Notes: generated by a model not told the origin, from the sequence alone. Shown: positions 8,414 through 18,094, counted from the first letter of the stretch. The stretch: 64,000 bases of DNA from Planifilum fimeticola (GCF_003001905.1 NZ_PVNE01000012.1:38291-102290), one strand, 5' to 3'. Translations and numbers: made by a program.

Positions 8414-9415
8414 ATGAGAAGAGGCGTTGCCATGCTGTTTACCCTGGTGCTGCTTGCGTCGATTATCGCCGCGGGCTGCGGGGGGCCGTCTGCGGGCGGT
8501 GCCAAAACGATCAAAGTGGCCAATTATTTTGCCGACGACCATCCGCAAAACGTGGCTCTTCGGGAAAAGTTCAAGCCGATGGTGGAAGCGAAGACCGATC
8601 TCCGGGTGCAGATTTACGGAAACAGCCAATTGGGAGCGGAGAAAGAGTTTTACGACGGGGTGCGGAACGGCACCATCGAGATGGGCATCCCCGGGATGAT
8701 CATGCAGGCGGATATCCCGAAGATGGGCATCCCCGAGCTCCCCTTCATCTTCAAGGACCTGGACCATGCCAACAAAGTGCTGAAGGGCCCCCTGGGAGAG
8801 GAGTTGACGGCGGACCTGGAAAGGGAGCACGGGGTGAAAGCCCTCGCCTGGAGCGCCAACGGGATGCGGATGTTTTCCAGCAACAAGCCTTTGCGCCGCA
8901 TGGGGGATTTCCGGGGCTTCCGCCTCCGGATGCCGAACATCCCGAACTATATCGCCTTCGGTAAAGCCCTTGGCGCCAACGTGACACCGATGCCGATCTC
9001 GGAGGTGTTCACCGCGCTGGAACAGGGGGTGGTGGACGGACAGGACAACCCGATCGCGACGCTTCGGGCTTCCGGATGGTATGAAGTGCAATCCTACGTG
9101 CTGGAGTCCAACCACATGTTCAGCCCCAATCTGTACATCATCAACAGCGGGTTCTGGAATCGCCTCTCGCCTAGGGAACAAGAGGTGATCGCCGAGGCGG
9201 CGAAGGAATCGGCGGCCTACGAATGGGATCTGCTCAAGAAGAGCATTGAGGAGGACAAAAAGTTCCTGAAGGATCAGGGAATCCGGTTCATCGTCCCGGA
9301 CAAGCGGTTCCGTGCGGCCATGGAAAAGGCGGCGGAGCCCATCTATCAGCAGTTTTACCGGGAACATCCGGAGACGAAGGACTTGATCGAGCGGATCCGG
9401 AGGACGAGTCCGTGA
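8414..9415 (+). CDS. dctP: TRAP transporter substrate-binding lipoprotein (DctP family), first copy
   Basis: Extracytoplasmic binding protein of 333 residues. It has a lipoprotein signal (hydrophobic segment, then AAGCGG with Cys22 as the lipidated residue) and the DctP fold. The family arginine that pairs with the substrate carboxylate lies in FRGFRLRMPN, followed by PMPISEVFTALEQGVVDGQDNP. It captures an organic or sugar acid for the DctQM permease encoded next. The neighbours (galactonate dehydratase, KDG kinase) suggest an aldonic acid. First gene of the long operon that begins after the operator repeats. Confidence 0.93.
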   Translation: MRRGVAMLFTLVLLASIIAAGCGGPSAGGAKTIKVANYFADDHPQNVALREKFKPMVEAKTDLRVQIYGNSQLGAEKEFYDGVRNGTIEMGIPGMIMQADIPKMGIPELPFIFKDLDHANKVLKGPLGEELTADLEREHGVKALAWSANGMRMFSSNKPLRRMGDFRGFRLRMPNIPNYIAFGKALGANVTPMPISEVFTALEQGVVDGQDNPIATLRASGWYEVQSYVLESNHMFSPNLYIINSGFWNRLSPREQEVIAEAAKESAAYEWDLLKKSIEEDKKFLKDQGIRFIVPDKRFRAAMEKAAEPIYQQFYREHPETKDLIERIRRTSP

Positions 9416-9428
9416 AAGGAGGAGGCGG

Positions 9429-9953
9429 ATGAATCGCTGGATGGAAAGGGCGGGCCGCTGGTTCGAGGGATTGCTGAATCTGTTGATCGCTCTCTCCCTT
9501 GCGGGGATGTCGGCGCTGGTTTTTCTCAATGTGGTGCTGCGCTATTTTTTCGACTCCGGCATCACCTGGTCCGAAGAGATGTCCCGTTTTCTGTTCGTGT
9601 GGATGGTGTTCCTTGGGGCGATCGCCGCCTTGAAGGAGCGGATGCATCTCGCCGTCGACGTCGTATTCAAACGGTTGTCACCGGGTTGGAAGAAGTTCTT
9701 TGCCGTCATCAGCCATTCTCTGGTCCTGTACGTCCTGTGGCTTGTCTTTGACGGAAGCTGGAAGATGACCTGGTTGAACATGGCGTCAAAGGCTCCGGCC
9801 ACCGGCGTTTCCCTCGGCTTCGTGTACGGGGTCGGGGTGGTGACCAGCCTGGCGATGGCCGTCATCGTCATCCTTCGCCTGTTCCGGATTCTCTTCGGCG
9901 GAAGCGGGGAATCGGACTTCTCCCTGTCGGAGGGAAGCGCTGACACGGACTGA
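9429..9953 (+). CDS. dctQ: TRAP transporter small permease (DctQ family)
   Basis: A 174-residue membrane protein with four predicted hydrophobic helices and the DctQ-typical stretch GITWSEEMSRFLFVWMVFLG. It pairs with DctM to form the Na+- or H+-driven TRAP channel. GGAGG lies just before the ATG, and it sits 14 bases after the binding-protein gene. The C-terminal tail is acidic and Ser-rich. Length and order (P-Q-M) are normal. Confidence 0.92.
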   Translation: MNRWMERAGRWFEGLLNLLIALSLAGMSALVFLNVVLRYFFDSGITWSEEMSRFLFVWMVFLGAIAALKERMHLAVDVVFKRLSPGWKKFFAVISHSLVLYVLWLVFDGSWKMTWLNMASKAPATGVSLGFVYGVGVVTSLAMAVIVILRLFRILFGGSGESDFSLSEGSADTD

Positions 9954-9977
9954 CAGGCACGGAAAGGGGCGCAAAAC

Positions 9978-11252
9978 ATGCTGTGGGTTTTTCTCGTCGC
10001 GTTGTTCGCCGCACTGGCCGCAGGTGTTCCCGTCGCTTTTGCTCTCATGCTGTGCTCCGTCGCGCTGATGGTCTCCATGAATATGCTGGACAGTCAGATC
10101 GTCGCCCAGAACCTGATTAACGGGGCGAACAATTTCGCCCTGATGGCCATCCCCTTCTTCATCCTCGCCGGGGAACTGATGAACCGGGGGGGAATGTCGA
10201 AGCGGATCGTCCAGTTCGCGATGACCCTCGTCGGCCACGTCCGGGGCGGGCTGGGGTATGTGGTGATCATCGCCAGCGTTCTGTTCGCCGGGCTGTCGGG
10301 CTCGGCCGTCGCCGACACGGCGGCGTTGGGCGCCATCCTGATTCCCATGATGGTCGAACGGGGATACGACAAAAAAGTTCCCACCGCCATCGTGTCCTCC
10401 GCCGGAATCATCGCCCCGATCATTCCCCCGAGCATTCCCATGATCCTTTTCGGCGTGGTGAGCGGTGTTTCCATCACCCAGCTGTTCATGGGAGGAATCG
10501 TCCCGGGACTTTTGATCGCCATCGGCTTGATGCTGGTGTGGACCTATATGTCCCGGAGGGAAACGGCGGAGCTGCCCCCGCGGAAAAGTGTGAAGGAGAT
10601 CCTGATCGCCACCAAGGAGGCGGGTTGGGCTCTGTTGATGCCGGTGATCATCATCGGGGGTTTGCGAGGAGGGGTGTTCACTCCGACGGAGGCCGGCGTG
10701 ATCGCCGTCTTTTACGCCCTGTTCGTGGGGATGTTCGTTTACCGCAACATCGGGCCGCGTCAACTGTACGACGCCCTGATCCGGTCGGCGAAAACCACGA
10801 GCGTCGTCATGTTCGTCGCGTCGGCGGCCATCGTCTCCGCCTGGATGATCACCGTCGCCAACGTGCCGCAGGAAATGACGGAACTTTTGAATCCCCTCAT
10901 CGACAGTCCGCTACTGCTCCTGCTTTTCATCAACCTATTGCTGCTGGCGGTGGGCATGGTGATGGATCTGACCCCGACGATCCTGATTTTGACGCCGGTG
11001 TTGATGCCCATTGTCAAAGCCGCGGGGATCGATCCGGTCTATTTCGGCATCATCATGGTCATCAATCTCTGCATCGGCTTGATCACTCCCCCCGTGGGCA
11101 CGGTGCTCTATGTCGGATGCGGCATCAGCCGGATCAGCATCGGCGAGCTGGTGAAGGGATTGTGGCCCTTCATGTTGGTGGAGATCGCCATCCTCCTGCT
11201 GCTCGTCTTCTTTCCCCAAATTGTCACGGTTCCGTTGGAGTGGCTGACCTAA
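9978..11252 (+). CDS. dctM: TRAP transporter large permease (DctM family)
   Basis: A 424-residue integral membrane protein with about 12 helices. Family marks are MAIPFFILAGELMNRGG, the SGSAVADTAALG loop, PIIPPSIPMILFGV and GLITPPVGTVLYVGC. It is the main translocation subunit of the TRAP importer with the DctQ subunit encoded upstream. GGAAAGGGG lies upstream of the ATG. One permease pair must serve both binding proteins in this operon (8414 and 12294), since no second QM set is present. Confidence 0.95.
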   Translation: MLWVFLVALFAALAAGVPVAFALMLCSVALMVSMNMLDSQIVAQNLINGANNFALMAIPFFILAGELMNRGGMSKRIVQFAMTLVGHVRGGLGYVVIIASVLFAGLSGSAVADTAALGAILIPMMVERGYDKKVPTAIVSSAGIIAPIIPPSIPMILFGVVSGVSITQLFMGGIVPGLLIAIGLMLVWTYMSRRETAELPPRKSVKEILIATKEAGWALLMPVIIIGGLRGGVFTPTEAGVIAVFYALFVGMFVYRNIGPRQLYDALIRSAKTTSVVMFVASAAIVSAWMITVANVPQEMTELLNPLIDSPLLLLLFINLLLLAVGMVMDLTPTILILTPVLMPIVKAAGIDPVYFGIIMVINLCIGLITPPVGTVLYVGCGISRISIGELVKGLWPFMLVEIAILLLLVFFPQIVTVPLEWLT

Positions 11253-11268
11253 AGGGAGGTGACCCGTC

Positions 11269-12267
11269 TTGGGCCGGTGGAAAGTGGTGGTGACCGATTG
11301 GGAATTTGCCGATCTGCGGTACGAGGAGAAGGTGCTTGGCGGCGGCCCCTTTGAGCTGATTCCCGCGCAGTGCCGGACAGAGGAGGAGGTGATCGCCGCC
11401 TGCCGGGATGCGGACGCGATTCTCAACCAGTATGCCCCTCTGGGGCGAAGGGTGGTGGAGGCGCTGAACCGGTGCCGGGTGATCGTCCGCTACGGGGTGG
11501 GCGTGAACACCATCGATTTGGCGGCGGCCACGGAGAAGGGGATCTGTGTCGCCAACGTGCCCGACTATTGTCTCGACGAGGTGTCCGATCATGCGCTGGC
11601 TCTCCTGCTCAATCTGGCGCGCCGCATCACTGCGGCCGACCGGCTGGTCAAGCGGGGGGAGTGGGACTTCAAGAGGGCCGCACCGGTCCGCCGGCTGCGG
11701 GGTCAGACCGTGGGTCTGGTCGGGTTCGGAAACATCCCCCGGATCCTGGCGGCGAAATTGAAGCCCCTGGGCTTCCGCCTGATCGCCCATGATCCCTATG
11801 TTCCCCGGGCGGTCGCCGAGGAACGGGGGGTGTCCCTCGTCTCCCTGGACCGGTTGTGCCGGGAGGCGGACATTGTTTCCGTTCACGCGCCGCTGACGGC
11901 GGAAACCCGGGGGATGATCGGCAGGGAGCAGTTGCGGAGCATGAAGCCCCAGGCGTACCTCGTCAACACCTCCCGGGGACCGGTTGTCGATGAGGGGGCT
12001 TTGCTGGAAGCCCTTCGGGAGGGGTGGATCGCCGGGGCGGCACTGGATGTGGTGGAGGAGGAACCGATCCGGCCGGACCATCCGCTGCTGTCGATGGAAC
12101 AGGTGATCCTGACACCCCACATGGCCTGGTATTCGGAAGAGGCCATGGAAGAGCTCAGGACAAAGGCGGCCGAAGCGGTACGGGAGGTGTTGCAGCACGG
12201 GAGATATCCGCGGTACCTCGTCAACCTGGAGGTAATGGAACAGGCTTTGCCGGGGAAACGGCAGTGA
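11269..12267 (+). CDS. D-isomer-specific 2-hydroxyacid dehydrogenase (C-terminal-binding-protein-like)
   Basis: NAD(P)-dependent oxidoreductase of 332 residues interconverting a 2-keto and a D-2-hydroxy acid. The Rossmann motif is GLVGFGNIPR. The catalytic Arg lies in NTSRGPVVDEGAL, the Glu in VVEEEPI and the His in LTPHMAWYSEEAM. The start is TTG at 11269, six bases after a near-perfect AAAGGGAGGTGA. It sits between the permease and the second binding protein, so it probably acts on the imported sugar acid or a breakdown product such as hydroxypyruvate or glyoxylate. The specific substrate is not readable. Confidence 0.87.
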   Translation: MGRWKVVVTDWEFADLRYEEKVLGGGPFELIPAQCRTEEEVIAACRDADAILNQYAPLGRRVVEALNRCRVIVRYGVGVNTIDLAAATEKGICVANVPDYCLDEVSDHALALLLNLARRITAADRLVKRGEWDFKRAAPVRRLRGQTVGLVGFGNIPRILAAKLKPLGFRLIAHDPYVPRAVAEERGVSLVSLDRLCREADIVSVHAPLTAETRGMIGREQLRSMKPQAYLVNTSRGPVVDEGALLEALREGWIAGAALDVVEEEPIRPDHPLLSMEQVILTPHMAWYSEEAMEELRTKAAEAVREVLQHGRYPRYLVNLEVMEQALPGKRQ

Positions 12268-12293
12268 TTCTCAGGGAGAAGGGGGAATCCGGA

Positions 12294-13310
12294 ATGAAAC
12301 GGGTGTGGGGTTCGGTGTGTGTGGTTCTCTGCCTGGTCCTTGTGACTGCGGCCTGCGGCACCTCCGGGTCTGCGGGGGAGGCCATTGTGATCAAGGCGGG
12401 AATCGGTCTGAACGAAGATCATCCCCAGGGGCAGGCCCTCAACCGATTTAAGGAGATCGTCGAAGAAAAAAGCGGCGGCCGCATCCAGGTGCGCCCCTAT
12501 TTCAGCGCCCAGCTCGGGGATGATTTGAAGATGACGGAGGCGCTTCAGGCGGGCGTACAGGAAGTGACCATTCCGTCCACTTCCCCTTTGGTCGGCATCG
12601 TGCCGGAATTCGGGATCTTCGATCTTCCCTTCGTGTTTGACGAAGAGGAGGAGGCGGACGCGGTTCTCGACGGAGCTTTGGGGCAGAAGATTTTGGACAA
12701 ATTGCCCGAACACGGTTTGGTGGGGTTGACCTACTGGGAGAACGGCTACCGCAATCTGACCAACAGCCGGCGGCCGGTGAAGAGGGCCGAGGACTTCAGA
12801 GGGCTGAAGATTCGCACCATGCAGACGGACGTTCACCTGGATGCCTTCAAAGCCTTGGGGAGCAACCCGACGCCGATGCCATTCTCCGAAGTGTTTACGG
12901 CCCTGGAAAGCGGGACGGTGGACGGGCAGGAAAACCCTCTAGCGACGATCGTCTCCAACAAGTTTTACGAGGTGCAGGATTATCTCTCCTTGACCAAGCA
13001 TGTGTACACCCCTTTCGTCTTCCTGGTCAGCAAATCCTTTTGGGACCGCCTCTCCCCCGAAGATCAGCAGCTGATCCGCGAAGCGGCGATCGAGGCCGGA
13101 AAGTATGAACGGGAGCTGAACCGAAAAGTGAACGCCGAATCCCTCGAGGAGCTGAAGAAACAGGGGATCAAGATCAATGAGGTGTCGCCGGAGGAACGGG
13201 AAAGGATGAAACAAATCATCCAGCCGGTGATTGAAAAGTACAGAAAAAAGCTGGGGGAAGACCTGGTCAGCCAGCTCTTTGAAGAGGTGGAAAAGGCGAG
13301 AAACCGTTGA
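12294..13310 (+). CDS. TRAP transporter substrate-binding lipoprotein (DctP family), second copy
   Basis: A second DctP-type lipoprotein of 338 residues: signal ending VTAACG with Cys21 as lipid anchor, ligand arginine in FRGLKIRTMQ and the PMPFSEVFTALESGTVDGQENP block. The start is the ATG at 12294 after GGGAGAAGGGGG; the frame upstream lies inside the dehydrogenase gene. It is clearly diverged from the first copy. No permease genes accompany it, so it likely feeds the DctQM pair encoded just upstream, letting the operon take up two related acids. Confidence 0.92.
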   Translation: MKRVWGSVCVVLCLVLVTAACGTSGSAGEAIVIKAGIGLNEDHPQGQALNRFKEIVEEKSGGRIQVRPYFSAQLGDDLKMTEALQAGVQEVTIPSTSPLVGIVPEFGIFDLPFVFDEEEEADAVLDGALGQKILDKLPEHGLVGLTYWENGYRNLTNSRRPVKRAEDFRGLKIRTMQTDVHLDAFKALGSNPTPMPFSEVFTALESGTVDGQENPLATIVSNKFYEVQDYLSLTKHVYTPFVFLVSKSFWDRLSPEDQQLIREAAIEAGKYERELNRKVNAESLEELKKQGIKINEVSPEERERMKQIIQPVIEKYRKKLGEDLVSQLFEEVEKARNR

Positions 13311-13346
13311 GCCCGTGGAAACGGGAGGGAGGGGAGGGCGTTTTTC

Positions 13347-14639
13347 ATGCGGGTGATCAAGTCGCTGCTCAAGGACGTTCCCCTTCCCCGAATGGTGAAG
13401 GTGCGGCAATCCTTCCCGGCTCCGGAGGTGGCCGATGTTCCGGGCGCGGTGCGGGAAGCGGTTGCGGCGGAAGGAGTGCTGGAGCGCATTTCAGAAGGGG
13501 ATCGGGTGGCGATCGCCGTGGGGAGCCGCGGCGTGGCCGATATCGATGTCATGACCCGGGAGGTGGTTCGCCTCGTCCGTTCCAGGGGTGGTCAACCCTT
13601 CATCGTTCCCGCCATGGGCAGCCACGGGGGAGCGACGGCGGAAGGGCAGATCGAGGTTTTGAAACAGCTGGGCGTCACCGAATCGTCGGTGGAGGCACCG
13701 ATCCGTTCCTCCATGGACGTGGTGGAGGTGGGGAGGCTGGCGAGCGGCCTTCCGGTCTACACCGACAGGCAAGCTTATTCGGCCGACAAGGTGATTGTCA
13801 TCAACCGCGTCAAACCCCACACCGCCTTCCGGGGCCCCGTGGAGAGCGGGCTGATGAAAATGATCACCATCGGCCTGGGAAAGCAGAAAGGGGCGGAAAC
13901 TGCCCATTCCCGCGGTTTTCAGTACATGGCGGAACACGTGGTGGCCATGGCCAGAATCGTCCTGAGCCAAGTGCCCATCATCTTCGGCCTGGCCACCGTC
14001 GAGAACGCCTATGACCGGCCGGCCAAGATCGTGGCGGTGCCGGCGGAGAAGATTGAGGCGGTGGAGCCCGATCTGCTGCTGGAGGCGAAGTCGCTGATGC
14101 CGCGGATCTTGTTTGATCCGATCGATGTGTTGGTGGTGGATGAGATCGGCAAGGACATCTCCGGCGACGGGATGGATCCCAATATCACCGGACGCTATCC
14201 GACGCCTTACGCCTCCGGCGGTCCCCGGGTGACCCGGATCGCCGTGCTCGGCTTGACGGAAAGGACCCACGGAAATGCCAATGGAATCGGCCTCGCCGAT
14301 ATCATCACCCGAAAGGCCCTTGAGGCGATCGAATGGGAGAAGGGGTACGCCAACGCGCTGACGAGCACAGTGGTCTCCACCGTCAAGCTGCCCATGTTTA
14401 TGGAAACGGAGGAGCTGGCGGTGAAGGCGGCGATCAAGACGTGCAACGCCCCCGACCCGTCCAGAGTGCGGCTGGTCTGGATACGGAACACGCTGGAATT
14501 GAAGAATCTCTGGATCTCGGAGAGCCTGCTGGAGGAAGCCCGGCGGCGGGAGGACGTCGAGATTTTGACGGAACCGGAAGCGACGGATTTTTCCGTTTGG
14601 CCCGGCGATAAAAGCGACGAGAGGAAGGATCCCGGATGA
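13347..14639 (+). CDS. LarA-type (DUF2088) nickel-pincer-dependent 2-hydroxyacid racemase/epimerase candidate
   Basis: A 430-residue protein with a lactate-racemase N-terminal domain. Residues aligning by eye with LarA catalytic positions are present: Arg61 (VGSRGV), His93 (MGSHGGAT), His158 (VKPHTAF), Lys171 (SGLMKMI, the likely pincer-anchoring lysine) and His187 (TAHSRGF). LarA uses the nickel-pincer nucleotide to move a hydride at C2 of lactate; homologs act on other 2-hydroxy acids including aldonates. LarE, LarB and LarC are encoded 10 kb downstream in the same block, and the stop overlaps the dgoD start. I infer a sugar-acid 2-epimerase that feeds the neighbouring dehydratases. No LarD-type lactate channel is present. 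Confidence 0.8.
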   Translation: MRVIKSLLKDVPLPRMVKVRQSFPAPEVADVPGAVREAVAAEGVLERISEGDRVAIAVGSRGVADIDVMTREVVRLVRSRGGQPFIVPAMGSHGGATAEGQIEVLKQLGVTESSVEAPIRSSMDVVEVGRLASGLPVYTDRQAYSADKVIVINRVKPHTAFRGPVESGLMKMITIGLGKQKGAETAHSRGFQYMAEHVVAMARIVLSQVPIIFGLATVENAYDRPAKIVAVPAEKIEAVEPDLLLEAKSLMPRILFDPIDVLVVDEIGKDISGDGMDPNITGRYPTPYASGGPRVTRIAVLGLTERTHGNANGIGLADIITRKALEAIEWEKGYANALTSTVVSTVKLPMFMETEELAVKAAIKTCNAPDPSRVRLVWIRNTLELKNLWISESLLEEARRREDVEILTEPEATDFSVWPGDKSDERKDPG

Positions 14640-15784
14640 AAGTGACGGGGATATCGCTCTACAAAGTCCCTCCGCGCTGGCTGTTTCTGAAGGTGGAGAC
14701 GGATGCCGGCCTCGCGGGGTGGGGGGAACCGATCGTGGAAGGGCGGGCCGACACCGTGGCCGCCTGTGTCCGGGAGCTGAGCGATTATCTCATCGGCAAG
14801 GATCCGCTCAAGATCGAAGATCACTGGCAGGTCCTGTACCGCGGAGGGTTTTACCGGGGAGGTCCGATCCTGACCAGCGCCCTGTCCGGCATGGAACAGG
14901 CCTTGTGGGACATCAAGGGCAAGTATTACGGCATCCCCGTTTACGAGATGCTGGGCGGCGCCGCCCGCGACAAGATTCGCGTCTACTCCTGGATCGGAGG
15001 AGACCGTCCGCAGGATGTGGCGGCCGCGGCGAAGGAAAGGGTGGAGGCGGGATTTACCGCGGTCAAGATGAATGCGACGGAAGAGATGAATTATATCGAC
15101 ACGCCTGCTAAGGTGGAGGCCGTGGTCGACCGGATCGCGGCCGTCCGGGAAGCGGTCGGAGGGGATATCGGAATCGGCGTCGATTTTCACGGCCGGGTGC
15201 ACCGGGCGATGGGGAAGATTCTGGCCAAGGAGCTTGAGCCCTTCCGTCCGATGTTTTTGGAGGAACCGGTGCTTCCGGAAAACAACGAGGCCCTCCGGGA
15301 AATCGCCCGCCACACCGCGGCGCCGATCGCCACCGGCGAACGGATGTATACGCGCTGGGGGTTTAAACGGATCTTGCTGGAGGGGTATGTGGACATCCTT
15401 CAGCCGGACCCGTCCCATGCCGGAGGCATCCTGGAGGTGAGAAAAATCGCCGCCATGGCGGAAGCCTTCGATGCGGCGGTGGCCCTCCACTGCCCCCTCG
15501 GTCCGATCGCCCTGGCCGCGGCGCTGCAGGTGGATGCCTGCACGCCCAATGCGATCATCCAGGAGCAGAGCCTGGGCATCCATTACAACCGGGACGGCGA
15601 TTTGCTCGATTATCTCGTCGATCCCCGGGTGTTCCGCTATGACGGCGGCTTTGTGGAGATTCCCAGGGGACCGGGCCTCGGCATCGAGATCGATGAGAAG
15701 CGCGTCGAGGAGGCGGCGCGGCGGGGGCACAACTGGAAAAACCCGGTCTGGCGAAATGAAGACGGGACCGTGGCGGAATGGTAG
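14636..15784 (+). CDS. dgoD: D-galactonate dehydratase (enolase superfamily)
   Basis: Removes water from D-galactonate to give 2-keto-3-deoxy-D-galactonate. The 382 residues equal the length of E. coli DgoD, with close similarity throughout: N-terminal PPRWLFLKVETD, YRGGFYRGGPIL, the metal ligands in VDFHGRV, FLEEPV and ATGERM, the catalytic His in ALHCPLGPIAL, and the C-terminal WRNEDGTVAEW. It overlaps the LarA-like gene by four bases. The product can pass to the KDG kinase encoded downstream. A related aldonate specificity cannot be excluded. Confidence 0.92.
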   Translation: MKVTGISLYKVPPRWLFLKVETDAGLAGWGEPIVEGRADTVAACVRELSDYLIGKDPLKIEDHWQVLYRGGFYRGGPILTSALSGMEQALWDIKGKYYGIPVYEMLGGAARDKIRVYSWIGGDRPQDVAAAAKERVEAGFTAVKMNATEEMNYIDTPAKVEAVVDRIAAVREAVGGDIGIGVDFHGRVHRAMGKILAKELEPFRPMFLEEPVLPENNEALREIARHTAAPIATGERMYTRWGFKRILLEGYVDILQPDPSHAGGILEVRKIAAMAEAFDAAVALHCPLGPIALAAALQVDACTPNAIIQEQSLGIHYNRDGDLLDYLVDPRVFRYDGGFVEIPRGPGLGIEIDEKRVEEAARRGHNWKNPVWRNEDGTVAEW

Positions 15785-15853
15785 CGTTTCGCGGCTTCTT
15801 ACCGGACCGTCCCATATTCCACCGTCTCTGAGGCGGGACAAGGAGGAAGAAAA

Positions 15854-18055
15854 ATGGCCCTTCGGTATCCGAACATCGACAACCCGGTGAATCCCTACCG
15901 GGACAACGTGCAGGGAAAGGCGAACGAGCCGATCTGCGTGGCGGGATTGCTGGACCGCGCCAAACAGGTTCTCGGTCCGGCCTATGAGGGGCCTGCGCCC
16001 GACTGGACGCTGGAGGCGATTTATGACCGCCTGGAAAACAATGCCCCGCGGATCGTCATCATCGGCGGGTCCGCTGATCATCCCGCCCACATCATGGATT
16101 ATCTGACGACGGCCCGGGCGGCCCTTCGCATATGGCAGAACGGCGGCGTTCCCTTTTCCTTCTCCACGCCCGTCATGTGTGACGGAACGGCGCAGAGCAA
16201 CCAGGGGATGAGTTATTCCCTGCAAAGCCGCAACGCGGTGGCGGAGGTGGTGGTGAATCAGATCGAGGCCCACAGCTATCACGGAGCCTTCGTGATCCAG
16301 GGATGCGACAAACAGCCCCTCGGGGTCGTCAGCGCACTGGCCCATGTGGATCGGATCCGCCGCTTGCGGGGGGAAGCTCCCTTCTTTGCCACCTTCGCAC
16401 CGGCCCATGTGTTGAAGGGAGGGACGATCCCGCCGGATCTGCGCAGGGAGCTGGAGAACGTGGCCAAGAGGGCGGAGGGCCAGGGGGCGGACGACATCGC
16501 ACAGGATTTGCGGGAAACGATGGCCTACATCCTGCAGTGTTCCTCGAACACCGCTTTCCAGGGAGTGCTTCAGCGGGCCCGGGAACGCGGCATCCTGACG
16601 AAAGAAGAGCACAAGGATTACGAAAAGCGGCTGGCGGTGGCAACCTGTGACGGCAAAGGCGGCATCTGCGCCTTCAACGGAACCGGCAACAGCTCGCGCC
16701 ATCTGGTGGCCGGTCTCGGTCTGGTCCATCCGGCGCTGGAGCTGTTGACGGAACCCCCGGACCAGGAAGCGGTGAACCGGGCCCTCGACAGTCTGGCGGC
16801 GATGATCAACGATCCGGCGTTCGGCGTGTCCAATATCATGGCCGCCAACGTCCGGAACGCGATACGGATCCACAGCGCATCCGGCGGATCGACCAACCTG
16901 ATGATGCACCTGGTGGCGGCAATGCTGTACGGAGGCTACCGATTCAGCCTCTGGGACATCGACCGGATTCACAAGGAACACCCGGTTCCGGATCTGTTCG
17001 ACTACAGCCTGACGGAGGGGCGGGACATCTTTGCCCTGGCCCTGCAGTGCTGCAGCGGAAAGATCCGCGGCATGGAGACGCTGTTCCACGAGCTTCTGGA
17101 AAACGGGGTCCCGATGGATCTGGATGCCCCCACGGTCACCGGAACCACGTGGCGGGAACGGCTGGCGAGGCGGGAGGGGCTTTCCGCCGAGCGCGTGACC
17201 GACAATCCGATCATTTTGTCCGAGCCCCGGCGTCCCTTCAGCGGGGTGGACGTGCTCACCGGCAACTTTTTTGAGAGCGCGGTGGTCAAAATCAGCGGCA
17301 TGCCGACGCCCCAACTGGATGAGTTCGACAAGAAAGCGGCCTTCGTCCTCTACTACGAAAACGAGGAGGATGCCAACCGAAGCCTGCTCGATCCGGATTT
17401 GCTGGAGCATTTGAAGCGAAAGCGCCACTTCAGCCATCAAAACCTGCGGGCCATGCTGAGGCACAACGGGCCGGAGCATGTTGAAAGATGGAAAGACATG
17501 GATTATGACGAGCTGTACGATCACATGGTGAAAAACCACGTGTTGAAAATTGCGGTGGTCATCTCCGGACAGGGCCCCGCCGCCTTCGGGATGCCGGAAA
17601 TGTTCACCCCGATGCAGCACATCAACGCCAACCGAACCCTGAGGAGGCTGGTCACCGTCATCAGCGACGGACGCTATTCGGGGGTGACCTATGGTGCGGC
17701 GATCGGGCACATGACGCCCGAAGCCCTGCAGGGAGGGGGAATTCTCTATCTGAAGACGGGGGACCTGCTGTATCTCGATCTGAGAAGGGGAGAGATTCAG
17801 TTTCTGGATGCGTCAGCCTTTCAAAACGGGCAACTGCGGTTCGAATTTGATTCCGTCCGCACCGCCCGACAGCCCCTGGCCGAGCAGCGGCTCTCCCGCC
17901 TCCGCAGGCGTCAGCGGCGGGTGGCTGCCGGCAACCGGCTGGTCGCCCATACCGATGCGGCGCACGGAGTGGTTCCGCTGGCGGTGGCGGAGGAAGCCGA
18001 GTTGGATTATCGGAGCGACGTCCTCCTGCCCAAGGGAAAGCGCGTGGCCCGGTAG
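15854..18055 (+). CDS. Large IlvD/Edd-family sugar-acid dehydratase
   Basis: A 733-residue member of the Fe-S dihydroxyacid/aldonate dehydratase family. Conserved marks are VMCDGTAQSNQGM, VIQGCDKQPLG (cluster Cys), GKGGICAFNGTGNSS (second cluster Cys), HSASGGSTNLMMH and ISDGRYSGVTYGAAIGH. The nearest layout I recognise is the YjhG/YagF xylonate dehydratases (about 650 residues), but this protein has an additional segment at roughly residues 185-255, before the second cluster Cys, and a longer basic C-terminus. It probably dehydrates an aldonic acid such as xylonate, gluconate or arabinonate. It follows dgoD, so the operon has two unrelated dehydratases. Start ATG at 15854 after AAGGAGGAAG. 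Confidence 0.82.
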   Translation: MALRYPNIDNPVNPYRDNVQGKANEPICVAGLLDRAKQVLGPAYEGPAPDWTLEAIYDRLENNAPRIVIIGGSADHPAHIMDYLTTARAALRIWQNGGVPFSFSTPVMCDGTAQSNQGMSYSLQSRNAVAEVVVNQIEAHSYHGAFVIQGCDKQPLGVVSALAHVDRIRRLRGEAPFFATFAPAHVLKGGTIPPDLRRELENVAKRAEGQGADDIAQDLRETMAYILQCSSNTAFQGVLQRARERGILTKEEHKDYEKRLAVATCDGKGGICAFNGTGNSSRHLVAGLGLVHPALELLTEPPDQEAVNRALDSLAAMINDPAFGVSNIMAANVRNAIRIHSASGGSTNLMMHLVAAMLYGGYRFSLWDIDRIHKEHPVPDLFDYSLTEGRDIFALALQCCSGKIRGMETLFHELLENGVPMDLDAPTVTGTTWRERLARREGLSAERVTDNPIILSEPRRPFSGVDVLTGNFFESAVVKISGMPTPQLDEFDKKAAFVLYYENEEDANRSLLDPDLLEHLKRKRHFSHQNLRAMLRHNGPEHVERWKDMDYDELYDHMVKNHVLKIAVVISGQGPAAFGMPEMFTPMQHINANRTLRRLVTVISDGRYSGVTYGAAIGHMTPEALQGGGILYLKTGDLLYLDLRRGEIQFLDASAFQNGQLRFEFDSVRTARQPLAEQRLSRLRRRQRRVAAGNRLVAHTDAAHGVVPLAVAEEAELDYRSDVLLPKGKRVAR

Positions 18056-18094
18056 CGTAACCGTTCTGTCAGATCAGGAAAGGAGGATGTCGCG

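Noticed and set aside
14207..17710. 1167-codon open frame on the minus strand
   Set aside because: Antisense shadow of dgoD and the IlvD/Edd dehydratase, with no ribosome-binding site or family match.
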